64,000 nucleotides of DNA from Malaya genurostris (GCF_030247185.1 NC_080571.1:32035753-32099752), one strand, 5' to 3'; numbered from the stretch's first letter, positions 11,881-21,090 are shown. The notes: generated from the letters alone by a model not told the origin. Program-made: numbers and translations.

Positions 11881-12111
11881 CAGTGGCGTACCGAGGACAT
11901 TTGGCGTCCGGGGCAAATAAGAGTTAAACCGCTCCCATCGTTGGATTAGTGCGGAAATCCGCAAAGATCCTCGGAGAGCAAAAAAAAAGGTGAACCAAAA
12001 TTCGGAAATCCGCAAAGGTCTTCGACGAGCAAAAAAAAAGTTCCCAAAGATGACTTTGCCGCCCCCTTCAAATGTGCCCCCTTCGTCTCCCCCCTCTTAG
12101 GTACGCTACTG
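11881..12111. mobile_element. hAT-type MITE with 8-bp target duplication
   Basis: The 231-bp element starts CAGTGGCGTACCGAGGACA and its reverse-complemented end starts CAGTAGCGTACCTAAGA. It is flanked by ATTTCACA (11873-11880) and ATTTCACG (12112-12119), which agree at seven of eight positions. CAG termini and an 8-bp duplication are diagnostic of hAT elements. The interior has two copies of CGGAAATCCGCAAAG and no coding capacity. A related copy ends at 17223. Confidence 0.8.
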
Positions 12112-12196
12112 ATTTCACGCATTGATGAAGTATTTCCAGAGATATACGTCAATTTTCAGTGGTGTCCAGATTTTGTCACGAACATGTCTTATATGT

Positions 12197-12411
12197 GCAA
12201 TATGTGTCCCGGGTTGGCGGTTCAGTGCATAGGACGCTGGTCTTACAAGCCAGTTGTCGTATGTTCGAGCCCCGACCTGGAAGGGTTCTTAGTGTCAGTA
12301 GGATCCATAGTACTAGCCATGCAATGATTCTGTACACTAAGAATCGGCTGCGAAGTCTGTTGAAACAGAAAGACCAAATTCCACAAAAGGAATGTAATGC
12401 CAAGACTTTTT
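12197..12411 (+). mobile_element. tRNA-derived SINE with 13-bp target duplication
   Basis: The 5' part (CCCGGGTTGGCGGTTCAGTG, then TCTTACAAGCCAGTT and TATGTTCGAGCCCC) has the layout of a tRNA gene, with an A-box-like segment and a B-box-like TGTTCGAGCCC, the internal RNA polymerase III promoter. A tRNA-unrelated body follows, ending near TGTAATGCCAAGACTTTT. The direct repeat ATGTCTTATATGT flanks it at 12184-12196 and 12412-12424, showing insertion by LINE-type target-primed reverse transcription. Two other copies are at 36746-36950 and 35560-35690. It resembles Aedes tRNA-related SINEs, but I do not assert a family name. Confidence 0.88.
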
Positions 12412-12439
12412 ATGTCTTATATGTTTTTGTTTGCTATAG

Positions 12440-12620
12440 AGCACCGTTTTTGTTAAAAATAAAACGGTTCGGATAGTAAATGGTAAATAACCTTTACCTT
12501 TACTCTCTAACATATTAGAGACTCGGATGATTTGAATCGGTGATGCCTAAGTTCGACTTCTCTGGCACAAGGCTACTTTATTTTCACATCCTTGCTCTTG
12601 CTTGAGTATTTTGGCTCTAT
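12440..12620 (+). repeat. Dispersed repeat family B copy
   Basis: Shares GTTCGGATAGTAAATGGTAA and ATTAGAGACTCGGATGATTT with the copy at 39410-39480, followed by a degenerate GATGCCTAAGTTCGACT. Other copies lie at 13740-13950, 15440-15600, 38480-38740 and 39290-39620. Confidence 0.6.
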
Positions 12621-13115
12621 AATTTTCATATTCTTTCTCCTCTCCAATCTCTAGTTAGTTTGATATTGTTAAGAAAATGAAAAAAAAGAAACGATTTTGA
12701 CAAAAGCTGCAATCAAAATTGTAAGATTTTCAAGTTCTTCGTCAAATTTGTTTGAAAACAGTGAGATGAAAAGCATTTTTTTACAGTTTTCTCAGCGGTC
12801 ATTGCGGATTGTTTTTTCAACAGTCCTAATTTTTTATCGAAGATGATTTGAATTGTATGCTCTGGAATGGATCCATTGAACTTTCCAATTTCGAAAATAA
12901 AGATTTTCTCTTTCATTGCAGCATCTTTTCGAAAGTTTAGAAATATTCAAAAATAACTCCACCTCTTTATTAAACCGAGACCAAGGGAATAGATCTTCTT
13001 GGCTTTTCCAGTTACTACCCGTATCCAAGATAAAAACAAACATAGAAAACATATTGTAACTCGGAATAATAAATAAAATCAAATTTATAGAATGTTAGTA
13101 CTCTAGATAGAGCAA
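12620..13115. other. No feature recognised
   Basis: AT-rich sequence with short open frames only; nothing identifiable. Confidence 0.4.
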
Positions 13116-13119
13116 CCCA

Positions 13120-13655
13120 GGTAACCAATAAGCACATACTAATGCCGAATTATGACTGTAAATAATCGTTTATAGACATTTCAATCGCTCTGGAGACTGA
13201 ATAAGGACCGACTTTGGAAAAATATACGGCTCTTCATAGATAATGCTTATTTATGACTAGTGTGCATTCTGAAAGCTGAATTATGATTTTTTTTTTTATT
13301 CAATAGTATAATATATATTTTTAGGCACACTGCTTAAGCTCTAAGATGCCAAGGGTATTTCCTAATCTTAATTAACGACTAACTTAAAACTAGAATAGTA
13401 TCATTAGATTATGTCGTCTAGAATTTTTGGAAAAAGCTTTTAGCTGGCGTTCGGCAGTGGTCGGTGAATTGAATATTGCATGACTTCCAGTTGGTGCTAT
13501 CTATGGCCGCTTCCTTTCAGTTCGTGTGGGTCCGCGGGAATGAATTATGATTGATTTACAACAGATGAGCTTCCAGTTTGCCGATATAGAGCTTTGAGAA
13601 TTTTTAGTGCTCATAAAATGCTATTTTATTGCCATTATTAGTGCTTACCTGGATG
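13120..13655. mobile_element. MITE with CCAGGTAA..GCAC ends
   Basis: The left end CCAGGTAACCAATAAGCACA and the reverse-complemented right end CCAGGTAAGCACTAATAATG match apart from a small insertion (CCAATAA) in the left arm. The interior is non-coding and carries the retroposon at 13289-13540. No target duplication is clear. Confidence 0.5.
13289..13540 (-). mobile_element. 5'-truncated poly-A retroposon with 12-bp target duplication
   Basis: On the minus strand this 252-bp insert ends TATTGAATAAAAAAAA, an AATAAA signal running into a poly-A tail. It is flanked by perfect copies of TGAATTATGATT at 13277-13288 and 13541-13552. The body (TTAGTCGTTAATTAAGATTA on the minus strand) looks like the 3' untranslated end of a LINE, perhaps jockey-type; a processed transcript is the alternative. 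It inserted into the MITE that surrounds it. Confidence 0.85.
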
Positions 13656-13739
13656 GTAAGGATGTGAAGATATACAGCAGTAAGGTGAGATGTGACAATG
13701 TTCATTTGATCAAGCAGAAATATGCTGGTAACTGAACTT

Positions 13740-13950
13740 TCACCATCTACCAGAAGAGTCGAGCTTAAGCATCTTATTATTTCAAATCACTCGATTCTCT
13801 GGTATGTAAGTACCGAGAAGGAATTTGGCCATTAACTATCCGAAACAAGAAGTTGTCACTTTCTGCTTGCGACAGCATTCCTATACATAATAAGTTCTTC
13901 AGAGACTCGAGTGATTCGCATTGATGAGATCAGAGCTTAAAACTGTCACG
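13740..13950 (-). repeat. Dispersed repeat family B copies, partly inverted
   Basis: GAGCTTAAGCATCTTATTAT and TCACTCGATTCTCTGGTATG at 13763-13806 are followed by the opposite-oriented AGAGACTCGAGTGATTCGCA at 13902-13921, so a small inverted pair is present. The same material flanks the SINE fragment at 38574-38652. Confidence 0.55.
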
Positions 13951-14217
13951 CATTCTCAATGAAAGAAACCAATCTAATAGCATCATTGAATTTTTTACTG
14001 TCTCATTCGTAAATGACCGACAGCAGAACAAACGAAAAGATTTTCGTTCCTCATGGAAAAAAGAGAGAGTATAATTTCCAACGTCTCTATGACAAGACGA
14101 AACCAAACTGACGTTTGCAGAGAGCATCAGCCGAATTTCAATTCTCATTCTTTCATGGATGTACGAGGTCTGTTCAAAAAGTTCCCGGAATTCTCATTTT
14201 TCTAAAAAAATATTTAT

Positions 14218-14502
14218 TTATTCGTCTACATCTATATGGTCGCCTTCAAAGTAATCCCCCCTAGATATAATACACTTATGCCAGCGTTTTTTCCAGTCTT
14301 CGAAACACCCCTGATAGTCACTTTTTGTAATGCTGTGTAGAACTCTCAGCGATTCTGCCTTTATCTCTTCAATCGATGAAAAACGATGTCTTTTCATGGG
14401 TCTCTTCAACTTTGGGAACAGGAAAAAATCACACGGAGCGATATCTGGTGAATAAGGAGGTTGGGGCATGATTAAAGTCTTGTTTTTAGCCAAAAAAATC
14501 AC
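14218..14502 (-). pseudogene. Mariner transposase, C-terminal part
   Basis: This frame begins within the deletion joint and reads PYSPDIAPCDFFLFPKLKRP, the conserved motif holding the third catalytic aspartate of DD34D mariners, followed by KRHRFSSIEEIKAES and a C-terminal WKKRWHKCIISRGDYFEG tail. It lies one frame off from the N-terminal half, so no joined protein is made. Both earlier catalytic aspartates are lost. Confidence 0.85.
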
Positions 14503-14887
14503 GAATAAGCAGAAGCAGTTTTGGAACGAATTTTGCTGCCACTCGTTTCATGCCCAAAACATTTGAAAAAATATGATGGCATGAGCCAACTGATATGCCA
14601 ACTTCATCAGCAACTTCTCTAATAGTGATTCGGCGATCATCCATAATCATTTTTTCCACTTTTCCCACATTTTCATCGATTATTGACGTGCTGGGTCGAC
14701 CGGAGCGTTCGTCGTCTTCAACGTCTTCGCGGCCATCTTGGAAACGCTTATACCACTCGTAAACACTTTTTTTTTTCATAGCAGACTCACCGTAGGCTCT
14801 CTGTAACATTTCGCACACTTGGTTACACTTTATTTCATTTTTCACGCAAAATTTAATACAAATTCTTTGACTCTTCAATTCTTCCAT
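14486..14887 (-). pseudogene. Mariner transposase, N-terminal half
   Basis: A 133-codon frame starting MEELKSQRICIKFCVKNEIK carries the DNA-binding half of a mariner transposase: first HTH (CNQVCEMLQRAYGESAM), YEWYKRFQDGREDVEDDERS, the linker SGRPSTS, and the second HTH (ITIREVADEVGISVGSCHHI) ending in GMKRVAAKFVPKLL. Family members then run on to the catalytic domain with DETW and HDNAP-type motifs. Those are absent: the frame shifts and stops just after FVPKLL at an internal deletion. The carboxyl end resumes in another frame at 14218-14502. The truncated product could at most bind DNA. Confidence 0.85.
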
Positions 14888-15439
14888 TGTTTAAACTAAC
14901 AAAAATCGCCGAGCTCAAAAAAACACGTCTACACCAGCCGCTACAAGACAGAATGTAAACAATGAATACAGCTGAAAATTTCACCATACATTAGGGACAT
15001 ATGTACCAACACAATAAAAAAAAATTTTGACCACCGGACTCTCCAGACGCGCGCAATTAAAAAAATCCGGGAACTTTTTGAACAGACCTCGTATTGAAAA
15101 TCTGTGGCACTTGGCTATACAGAGTAACTAAAATATGACAAATCGAAGTAATTACACCCCAAAACCTCTTTGGAAACCAAAACTACTACATATTCGGGCA
15201 CCAAACAGGTAAAAGTCATTGTGAAACCTTTTTCTGTCATTTTCGATTCTCAAAGCTTCGGTTGAATATTGACACTGCATACTATGGGATTTTCATTGAA
15301 AACAGCAAATGACTGAAAGGGCAAATGAAAGCAAAGAACACAATTTTGAAACTACTGTTCCGCTTATGTCATTGACTGGACATGGATTTTGTTCTCAATT
15401 TGTGACATTAATTTCTCGTCATTTTCGTTCATTTTGAGT

Positions 15440-15604
15440 CAGCGAAAATGACTTTTAGTAGCTCTGGATGAGACGCTTAAGCTCGACTCCTCTGGTGGAA
15501 TGTGAAAGATAGGCTACTAAAAGATTTCCACTTGCTGAAATGAACCTTGTCGAGTTGGGAATTCAAAATACAGAAAATAAAACCATACAAACTATGGTTA
15601 GGTT
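15440..15604 (-). repeat. Family B/G repeat copy holding the left duplication of the half-LINE
   Basis: On the minus strand this reads from the target site ATGGTTAGGTT through TATTTTGAATT, CGACAAGGTT and GAGGAGTCGAGCTTAAGC. The same order is found uninterrupted at 38330-38545, which serves as the empty site of the retroelement inserted at 15605. Confidence 0.7.
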
Positions 15605-16725
15605 CTCAGTTCACTTTCACATCTCATCCAAGTCAGTCGATATAACAAAACCGTTTACGTTCGGGACTGAAGAATCCAAGTACAGTATTGTGTAGTGAAT
15701 AATAGAACGACCTCGAAATGAGTGAACCAAACGAACAAAAGCTACCGCCGGTACGAAAGAAAACAATTGTTGTTGACTTCGGGCAGTGCAAAATTCGACC
15801 TTCGATACGAGAACTTGAAGGTTTGCTTAAGGAGCAAATGCATCTTGACATTAAACGTGTGCATTTACTTCAATGCAATAAGACGAATAATGTTGTTTAC
15901 ATCCAGTTTTATAAAGAGTTGTATGCAATTCAATTCGCAAAAGACAATAACAATGTGCACTATGTGGAGCACGAGAGCATCAAGGACAACATTCCAGTAT
16001 ATATGGAAGATAGTGCTATAGAAGTGCATGTGCATGATCTTCCCTCAAGCGTCATCGATCCTAATATTCGCAAAACTATGTCCCAATACGGAGAGATTCT
16101 CTCTATCGAAAAAGAAAAGTGGAAAAAATTTTTCTTCGGTATTCTAAATGGCGTACGTTTATTACGCATACACTTGAAGAAACCTATACCTTCTTATGTG
16201 ATTTTCGGTCAAGATACAAGAATTCCGTGCAAATCACTTGTTACCTATGACAATCAGATGGCCACATGTCAATATTGTCAAAAAGCTGTTCACTACGGTA
16301 AGCCATGTGATAAACTGGACAAGGAGACAACTACACCAAAGGACAACGGTGCTTCCTTCACACCAACCCCAAGCAACCCCAGTACTCCTGTGACAGTCAC
16401 CAACAATACAACTGAAACCAATGTACAACAAGGCGCATCTACAGCAACTCTCAACGAGCCCAAGACTACGATCAACAAGGACAACGAAAAGAAAACGGAA
16501 ATCACACACAACACCGACGATGAAGCAATGGATGATGAGATTAGCCGCGGACGAAGTGACCCCCGATCCTCGTTGGATGAAAATGGAAACTCATCTCCCC
16601 CTAGAAAAAGGGTGACAACGAGATCCAATAGCAAAAAAAATTTTGAGTAACAAAAATGTAAGCCAATCGCCCACGTAAAGCTTTTACGCAAAACGGCCAG
16701 AATAAAAATTTTATCACAAAAAAAA
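15605..16725 (+). mobile_element. Gag-only (ORF1-only) non-LTR retroelement with 11-bp target duplication
   Basis: The unit runs from CTCAGTTCACTTTCACATCT to a poly-A tail and is flanked by perfect copies of ATGGTTAGGTT at 15594-15604 and 16726-16736. It has a leader of about 110 bp, one complete ORF1, then only about 75 bp of 3' sequence with an AATAAA signal (16701) and a small hairpin (16674-16688). There is no ORF2, endonuclease or reverse transcriptase. This layout matches a half-LINE, comparable in design to mammalian HAL1 elements. Movement would need an intact LINE's reverse transcriptase. Confidence 0.85.
15718..16650 (+). CDS. Intact LINE ORF1 (gag-like, CCHC zinc-knuckle protein)
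   Basis: This complete 310-residue frame encodes a non-LTR retrotransposon ORF1-type nucleic-acid-binding protein. Residues 1-98 have a charged N-terminus and an alpha/beta stretch (KKTIVVDF, then VVYIQFYKELYAIQFA). Residues 100-130 (IEVHVHDLPSSVIDPNIRKT, MSQYGEI) look like the first half of an RRM fold. One zinc knuckle lies at residues 184-197: CQYCQKAVHYGKPC, spacing C-X2-C-X4-H-X4-C. The remaining third is Thr/Asn/Ser-rich and acidic, ending in a basic PPRKRVTTRSNSKK tail. I chose the first ATG, at 15718, because the next in-frame Met is internal to the conserved region. ORF1 proteins coat element RNA into ribonucleoprotein. The intact frame implies recent insertion. Jockey-superfamily origin is likely but not proven. 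Confidence 0.85.
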   Translation: MSEPNEQKLPPVRKKTIVVDFGQCKIRPSIRELEGLLKEQMHLDIKRVHLLQCNKTNNVVYIQFYKELYAIQFAKDNNNVHYVEHESIKDNIPVYMEDSAIEVHVHDLPSSVIDPNIRKTMSQYGEILSIEKEKWKKFFFGILNGVRLLRIHLKKPIPSYVIFGQDTRIPCKSLVTYDNQMATCQYCQKAVHYGKPCDKLDKETTTPKDNGASFTPTPSNPSTPVTVTNNTTETNVQQGASTATLNEPKTTINKDNEKKTEITHNTDDEAMDDEISRGRSDPRSSLDENGNSSPPRKRVTTRSNSKKNFE

Positions 16726-16736
16726 ATGGTTAGGTT

Positions 16737-17005
16737 TTGAACATCTACATCTTAACCATTTTTAAACTATTCTTAGATGTACTGACGATAGTTCCAGCTA
16801 CCTGTTGCCTTTCCGGCCTGAAACTTGCTGAGAAAATGGTGGATCCATGTTTCGTCCACTGTGTCATACCAACGCAAGAAATCTTTTTAATTGCGACTAA
16901 ACCGTGCCGAACAGTTCTCTGGATCGTTGATGCGTTGTGACGTTTGGAAAAGATCATTTTCATACCCAGATCGGATACGCACATCCAGTTGATGTGCTAA
17001 CCATC
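16737..17005 (-). pseudogene. Mariner transposase relic
   Basis: On the minus strand this fragment carries DLGMKMIFSK, a frame-shifted stretch equivalent to the QRINDPEN..LFGTV region, KISCVGM and TKHGSTIF, corresponding to GMKK..PK, FLRWYET and DETWIHHF in intact relatives. It is the same family as 3845-4440 and 37140-38060, and it ends abruptly beside the target site of the half-LINE. Confidence 0.6.
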
Positions 17006-17029
17006 TCAGCACACCTTATCGTGAATCTC

Positions 17030-17223
17030 ATTGTGGTAAAGGGGGACACTCGCCCCGGGGGCAACATTTTTAGGGGGACGGCAAACCAATCCTTGGTACT
17101 TTTTTTTTGCTCGTCCAAGTCATCTTTCCGGAGCTCTGCTTATTTTTTTTGCTCACTAAACCATCGGTGGGGGCGGCAAATCTCATTTTGCCCCGGGCGC
17201 CAAATTTCCTCGGTACTTCACTG
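17030..17223 (-). mobile_element. hAT-type MITE copy, one end lost
   Basis: On the minus strand it begins CAGTGAAGTACCGAGGAAAT followed by TTGGCGCCCGGGGC, closely matching the left end of the MITE at 11881-12111. Two CCCCGGG segments and GC-rich runs fill the body. The opposite end near 17040 lacks a recognisable terminus, so no target duplication can be shown. It sits in a copy of repeat E. Confidence 0.55.
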
Positions 17224-17810
17224 GCTGAACTGTTTATGGATTTGTTTTGCACGCCGTTCGATACGCACGAAACACATTTTGAACTAAAATCAACTGTGGT
17301 CTCGTATTCGAGGAAAATCAGCATGTTCTCGATCATGGAGTACTGGAAGAACGAGTTCTGCACCTTCCATCATCAACCTCAACGAATTAATCGGTCAGGA
17401 TAACGAAAATTCTCAAAGAAATAATTTCGAAAATTCTCAGACACAAATAAGTTTATACGAAACACGAAGGACTGCTGTCTAATTATTCAACAAAATATTG
17501 GCAAAGCTAGTTGTATAGTCCTATGTCAACGCCTCGAACAACCCCACAGTAGTTTTTGTCGTATTCGACCTTTAAATGTGCAATTTTGTTTTAAGACAAA
17601 ATACCGAAAACGCTTCAAACTTCGAATTTATGCGTTTCATGCAAAGTTATATAAAAACAAAATATTATTAATAAATCGACCTTGCTTTTTTCCATTAGAA
17701 TTGAGGATAACTTCGAAATAGCGAGTCGGTCCTGCCGGTACGAAAATTTACCCACCTGGGCTTGACATGTTTCACCGACCCTGATTAGGACGACTTTCCA
17801 AGTAGCAAAC
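17224..17810 (-). repeat. Dispersed repeat family E, copy 2
   Basis: In reverse complement this copy contains GGTCGGTGAAACATGTCAAG, CCCAGGTGGGTAA, GTACCGGCAGGACCGACTCG and TTGATGATGGAAGGTGCAGA. It aligns with 36360-36735 on the plus strand and with 1290-1510. Confidence 0.7.
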
Positions 17811-17819
17811 ACTGTTCCT

Positions 17820-18238
17820 TGCATTTAGATGCTGAGTAAATTAAAAAAACAATGGAAATAAGTTTTCGATGCACCAGAACAGGAACCGATGAGCAATAAA
17901 AGAAAAGGTTCATCTGGCAACTAAAACAGTAAAATTAATGAGAGAAACCAATCAGACCAACAAACAGAGTCCAGGAAGACCAATGAAAGACTCCCCGAGG
18001 TCAAACAAACAAAATCGTCTAGAACTTGGTTATATGAGTTTTATTCCTTGCAAGGACTCTGTCACTATCAGTAACTTTCAAAATTGAGAGCAGACACGAG
18101 AAAACAATCTTATAAAGTGATTTAGTAACAATATAGAGGAGATTCGTTAACTAAATTTTAATTCTTTTTACACATAGATGAAAGACACATTACTTAATAA
18201 AGAATTTTGGTTATTCTGGGGTATCACTATTTCACATG
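17820..18238. other. Probable 3' flank of the host gene
   Basis: No repeat is recognised. For the minus-strand gene ending at 18239, an ATTAAA lies near 18156 and an AATAAA near 18038, either of which could be the polyadenylation signal. Confidence 0.35.
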
Positions 18239-18742
18239 TCAACTGCTGTTTGTTGGAGGCTCCTCGCCATTCGTTGAATTTGCAGGTTTTTCATTTTCTT
18301 CGCCGTTTGCTGGTTTCGAGGAACCTTCGGAAACACTTTCCGGTGGCTTATCTGTCATCGTTTTCACAGTCGTAGTTGTGCTCCTTGGTGTGCTCATCGT
18401 ATCATCCATACTGGGCATCGTCATCGGAGGCTTCATAATTTCTCCGTTTATTTTCGTGCAATTGACACACATTACGTTCAGATTACAGGAGGTAGTGCAA
18501 ACTACCATCACGGTGGCGTTCGGTTTGGTATTGATTATCATATCCTCCGTCTCCTCGCTGCTGTCTCCGAAGAGCGAATCAAAAATATCGAGTAAAAAAT
18601 CCTGAAAATGTTAATATGCTGTTTGAGGTTCTATTCTATTCACTTTTCAGCTAACACTTACCAAAGTTGCATCCGTCCGGGGAACAGAATTCAGCACAAC
18701 AGCTGCTGCCAGACAGCAGTAGATTGTGGCTTTGAACATCAT
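18239..18742 (-). CDS. Small secreted Thr/Ser-rich protein gene (two exons)
   Basis: The coding exons are 18742-18662 (27 codons) and 18601-18239 (120 residues plus stop), giving 147 residues. The start ATG at 18742 follows a TATA box at 18816-18808. Residues 1-25 (MMFKATIYCCLAAAVVLNSV, then PRTDA) form a typical signal peptide, so the product should be secreted. An acidic segment (DFLLDIFDSLFGDSSEETED) follows, then a four-cysteine patch VCTTSCNLNVMCVNC (C62, C66, C72, C75). The C-terminal half is rich in Thr, Ser, Pro and Glu with repeated KPAN. Four N-glycosylation sequons are visible (N55, N74, N135, N145) and the Thr run suggests O-glycosylation. The intron is phase 0 and keeps the frame. 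I do not recognise the family; a mucin-like salivary, cuticular or reproductive secreted protein is possible. Confidence 0.78.
18602..18661 (-). other. 60-bp GT-AG intron
   Basis: The donor is GTAAGTG directly after a Leu codon and the acceptor is CATTTTCAG before GAT. Length and signals are typical of dipteran short introns, and removal joins TTG to GAT in frame. Confidence 0.8.
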
Positions 18743-18807
18743 CTCTAAAGGGTTGGTTCTTCAACGTTAGACCGCGGAACTACACTCTACCTCCAATTCG
18801 AAACCGA

Positions 18808-18816
18808 CTTTATATA
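18808..18816 (-). promoter_or_regulatory. TATA box of the secreted-protein gene
   Basis: On the minus strand the motif TATATAAAG lies about 66 bp upstream of the ATG, leaving room for a short leader with transcription starting near 18785. No clear initiator motif was identified. Confidence 0.65.
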
Positions 18817-18849
18817 GATCTCTGGAAGTGCCTTAGAACGAGTAAGTAA

Positions 18850-19440
18850 AGAAACTTTTACAACCCATTAATGCGTTGAACCATTTTCCAAATAATACCT
18901 GAAATTCCATCTGCGCATAATGATAAGAGGTTCGTCCGTTTGACGAATTATGTGCACCGGCAAACCGTGACACCGTTTTTGGATGACGCAATTAGTTTTA
19001 CTACTGGTCACTAAGTCAATCGACAGTTGATCTGCATAGAGTCGTTGCCTTTGGTTTTACCATTCTTTGGATTTTATGGAAATGAAATTGCATAATTATT
19101 AGCAAAATGAGCCTAAATGGCGTCTTGCGCCCCGCGCTTGTCTAATAAAAATGAGTTTAGAGCTAAGTTTTCGGTTGATATAATAATCATTTCAATGCTT
19201 TGAAACGATAAGTTACCTCAAGCGATAGCATTAGCAGTAGAGACCGCCCTTGTGTTCCGTTATTGATCAGAACCGTTGAAGCTTGCAAAATGTTTTTTCT
19301 GAAACTACTTGCTCAGGAATAGCACGTAGTTTCACATTGTGTAAACTGCATTGATCTGTGCATGCTGATGCACCACAGGAAGGGATTGTTTGTTAGTCAA
19401 TTTTCGAATAAGATGATCATGTGTTTATTGGTCTGGGTAG
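18850..19440. other. Upstream region, no feature recognised
   Basis: Sequence upstream of the host gene with no repeat motif I recognise; it is a plausible place for its regulatory sites, but none is evident. Confidence 0.35.
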
Positions 19441-19479
19441 CCGGCTGCCGAGAATACGTAGCAATTTTATCGCGTTTTG

Positions 19480-20760
19480 TATTAATATTTGCTTCCTACT
19501 AAAATACGAAATTTCATCCGAAACTCGTTAAACTGTGCACAGCCGGCTGTCGGGAAGTTCGCTATCAATTCATACATATAATTCATTGTGTTCTTTTTTT
19601 TTAAAGAAAGCCGTAATACGAGTATTGTGCACCGTCGATAGTTCTGAGCGCATACAAACCGCGACAAGGTAGTGGTCAGAATCAATATTGGCACTGCGGT
19701 AAGTGCGGACATTGATGACGTCGGAGAAGAATCGCCCGTCGATGAGAAAGTGGTCGATTTGATTTGTTGATCAGGTGATCTCCAGGTGGCTTTGTGGATA
19801 TCTTTGTGGAGGAAGAAAGTGATTCGAACTACCATTCCTCGGGAGGCTGCAAAGTTCACGCATCGTTGGCCGTTGTCGTTTATTACCGCGTGCAGGCTCT
19901 CCAGCCCGATCACAGGCCTGTACATTGCCTCCCGGTCTACCTGAACAATCATGTCGCCGATGACGAGTTTTACATCCCGCCGTGGACAGCTATCGTAGGT
20001 TCGTTCCAGCTGCGAGTAGAATACTTCCTTCTCGTCATCGGGTCTCGTCTCATGTGGGCAGTGCACGTTGATGATGCTGTAATTGAAGAAACGGCCCTTG
20101 ATCTTCAATACGCAATCAATCGGGTCTCGTCTCATGTGGGCAGTGCACGTTGATGATGCTGTAATTGAAGAAACGGCCCTTGATCTTCAATACGCAATCA
20201 ATCGGGTCTCGAAAGAAGAAACGGCCCTTGATCTTCAATACGCACATCCCATCACTGATTAGCTGCCACCCAATTACTACAAATCTTGTTCCTAGAACGT
20301 TGGTTGTGCCGCAGCTCTGGTAGAAGGTAGCCGCTCGATGCCCACTTTTCCACACCTTCTGTCCCGTCCAACAAAGTTCCTGCAGTGCTACGACATCGAA
20401 GCCGCGGATTTAAAGCTCATCATGCAGCATTCGGTCGTATCCTGGGAAGCCAAGCGATTTGCAGTTCCATGTGCCAAGCTTCCATTCGTAGTCCTTATTT
20501 CGTCGCGTAGGTCTTTGCCGATTATTCCGAGTCGTATTTCTTTCTTTCGTAGCTTTCTTTTTCCGGGCGGCTTGTCAGGCCTGCACTAACCTTCTGTTTC
20601 GCCGGAGGGCCATCGTGTCAGCACTGTTTAGAGTCCCACACTGACACAAGGACGGTAATCAGCCGCTCATAACATGGTGAACAGACGCTGTTTCGAGCCG
20701 CCCAAACATGGGGAACAGACGCTCGGGTAGGCTCGCTCTCTGTAAGTAGAAGGCACCAGA
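19480..20760 (-). pseudogene. RTE-type LINE relic: 5' leader and endonuclease domain
   Basis: On the minus strand a GC-rich leader runs from about 20760, then an apurinic-type endonuclease (EEP) domain starts near 20497 with KLGTWNCKSLGF, VVALQELCWTGQKVW (Mg-binding Glu), INVHCPHET, VFYSQLERTYDSCPRRDVKL, VIGDM (normally GDxN), NGQRCVNFAASRGMVV and FLHKDIHKATWRSPD. The HxxATWRSPD and DSDH-type order is typical of RTE LINEs, whose mosquito examples include JAM1. A stop interrupts it near 20420, an 82-bp tandem duplication shifts the frame, and the IDH..SDHYLV end is scrambled. The reverse transcriptase is absent, so the copy is dead. Confidence 0.8.
20039..20242. repeat. 82-bp tandem duplication, 2.5 copies
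   Basis: The unit starting CGGGTCTCGTCTCATGTGGG at 20039 recurs identically at 20121, and a third partial unit starts at 20203 with an internal deletion (CGGGTCTCG joined to AAAGAAGAAACGG). The unit length is not a multiple of three, so it breaks the endonuclease frame. Confidence 0.95.
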
Positions 20761-20779
20761 ACGCAATGGTATAAGTTTT

Positions 20780-21090
20780 CTAGCATTCATCACCCTGCAA
20801 CTCCGGAACCTGAAATCAGATCTGGAAGAAATTCAGGAATACCGTATGGGACTACATAACCTTTCATTTGAATCTAAGTTTGTGAAAATCGGTCAAGTCA
20901 TCTCCGAGAAAACTTATTGAGATTATTTGAAACACATACGCACACACACACATATACATTCACACATACACACAGACATGACTCAACTCGACGAACTGAG
21001 TCGAGTTGTATATGGTACTCGGGCTTGGTTCAAAAGTAGGTTTTCACAGTGATTGCATAATCTTTTTATATGAGAAAAACAAAAAGAGTA
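20780..21090 (+). repeat. Dispersed repeat family C copy
   Basis: Has CCTTTCATTTGAATCTAAGT, GTGAAAATCGGTCAAGTCAT, a CA-rich tract (ACACACACACATATACATTC), GACGAACTGAGTCGAGTTGT and the terminus GTTTTCACAGTGATTGCATA. Confidence 0.85.

Larger units (their letters stand above)
14164..15091 (-). mobile_element. Mariner element, internally deleted, both ends intact
   Basis: The 928-bp element has perfect terminal inverted repeats of at least 26 bp beginning CGAGGTCTGTTCAAAAAGTT at both ends. It is flanked by the mariner TA duplication (14162-14163 and 15092-15093). It encodes, on the minus strand, an N-terminal transposase fragment and a C-terminal fragment. The perfect ends and readable halves suggest a fairly young deletion derivative that could be moved in trans. 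Confidence 0.9.

Noticed and set aside
12197..12280. A tRNA gene
   Set aside because: The tRNA-like head leads into a SINE body with a target duplication and recurs at 35.6 and 36.9 kb.
18178..18605. Plus-strand 132-codon hydrophobic frame
   Set aside because: It is antisense to exon 2 of the minus-strand gene, which has a TATA box, signal peptide and splice sites.
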